DNA from: Salinarimonas sp.
GTDB taxonomy: Bacteria > Pseudomonadota > Alphaproteobacteria > Rhizobiales > Beijerinckiaceae
Direction: 5' to 3'
DNA: 64,000 bases
NCBI RefSeq assembly: GCF_040111675.1
Contig: NZ_CP157794.1
Location: forward strand, 1,881,501 to 1,945,500
The notes under the pieces were generated by a model. That model was not told where the DNA came from. It searched no databases and saw only the letters and a list, made by a program, of their open reading frames with translations. Shown piece by piece: positions 63,913 through 64,000 of the stretch (position 1 is the first letter of the stretch; every line of letters starts with the position of its first letter). The translations under genes were made by a program, and so were the position numbers.

Positions 63913-64000
63913 TCTTCCGCCGCACCATCGAGGTGCCCTGCACCGTCGAGATCGAGAACACCTTCGACAGCCTGCACGCCCATGTCGACCTGCACGGCGT
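63909..64000 (+). CDS. Conserved hypothetical protein after puhC, cut by the window end
   Basis: Only about 30 residues are visible (begins MIFRRTIEVPCTVEIENT, then FDSLHAHVDLHG). The start overlaps the puhC stop (ATGA). In related purple bacteria a small gene of unknown function sits here, before acsF. I cannot assign a function. Confidence 0.7.
   Translation, partial: MIFRRTIEVPCTVEIENTFDSLHAHVDLHG

Overview
The window is a very GC-rich, gene-dense chromosomal segment of a phototrophic purple alphaproteobacterium. The bacteriochlorophyll and reaction-centre gene order at its right end (bchP, pucC-like, bchG, ppsR, ppaA | bchF-N-B-H-L-M, lhaA, puhABC) is the classic alphaproteobacterial photosynthesis cluster. 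Codon use, the C-terminal tail motifs and the housekeeping genes suggest the Rhizobiales/Hyphomicrobiales (a Salinarimonas-like organism would fit), but the genus cannot be proven from sequence alone.

Layout. 1-19.8 kb is mostly housekeeping: the 3' part of murJ, a patatin-like phospholipase, hisI, an orphan AbrB-type protein, folE, an IscU/NifU-like scaffold, hisS, mccB, a BLUF-like photosensor coupled to a single-domain response regulator, serB, miaA, sodC, tlyA, an RNA m5U methyltransferase, an ornithine-decarboxylase-type enzyme, a small RHH/HicA/HicB group and recG. 20-25.3 kb has two GH13 glucan/trehalose-type enzymes separated by a long inverted repeat, then a DHA2 drug exporter. 25.4-31.6 kb has a DUF350 gene and a tightly overlapping operon for an unusual haem-copper oxidase (subunit II with fused cytochrome c, subunit I fused to III, a small membrane protein, a CtaG-type assembly factor, a tri-haem cytochrome c). 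31.6-38.2 kb has a flavin-binding-type protein, a COG2187 kinase-like protein, a usp-prs-pncB operon (stress protein, PRPP synthetase, nicotinate phosphoribosyltransferase), a GNAT-like gene and a FixK/Fnr-type regulator, with two Fnr-like palindromes. 38.2-41.6 kb is the ilvB-GST-ilvH operon with a complete attenuator and leader peptide. 41.6-42.8 kb is an intact ISAs1-type insertion sequence. 42.9-64 kb is dxs plus the photosynthesis cluster.

How the genes work together. The right third makes the pigment and assembles the core complex. Dxs feeds the isoprenoid tail; BchH, BchM, BchL/N/B, BchF, BchG and BchP carry protoporphyrin to phytylated bacteriochlorophyll a; LhaA, PuhB, PuhC and a PucC-like protein help assemble LH1/reaction centre around PuhA. 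PpsR (repressor) and PpaA/AerR (cobalamin-binding antirepressor) lie in the middle, and PpsR-like boxes precede bchF, bchG and dxs. The acsF side of the cluster lies beyond the right edge. Many junctions are ATGA or GTGA overlaps, so translational coupling is the rule.

The most notable signals are the ilv attenuator, the dxs PpsR box, a BLUF protein with His in place of the photocycle Gln followed by a 14-codon bridging ORF, an oxidase subunit I with Gln in place of the K-channel Lys, and the usp-prs-pncB redox-NAD island. No CRISPR array, rRNA or tRNA gene was seen.
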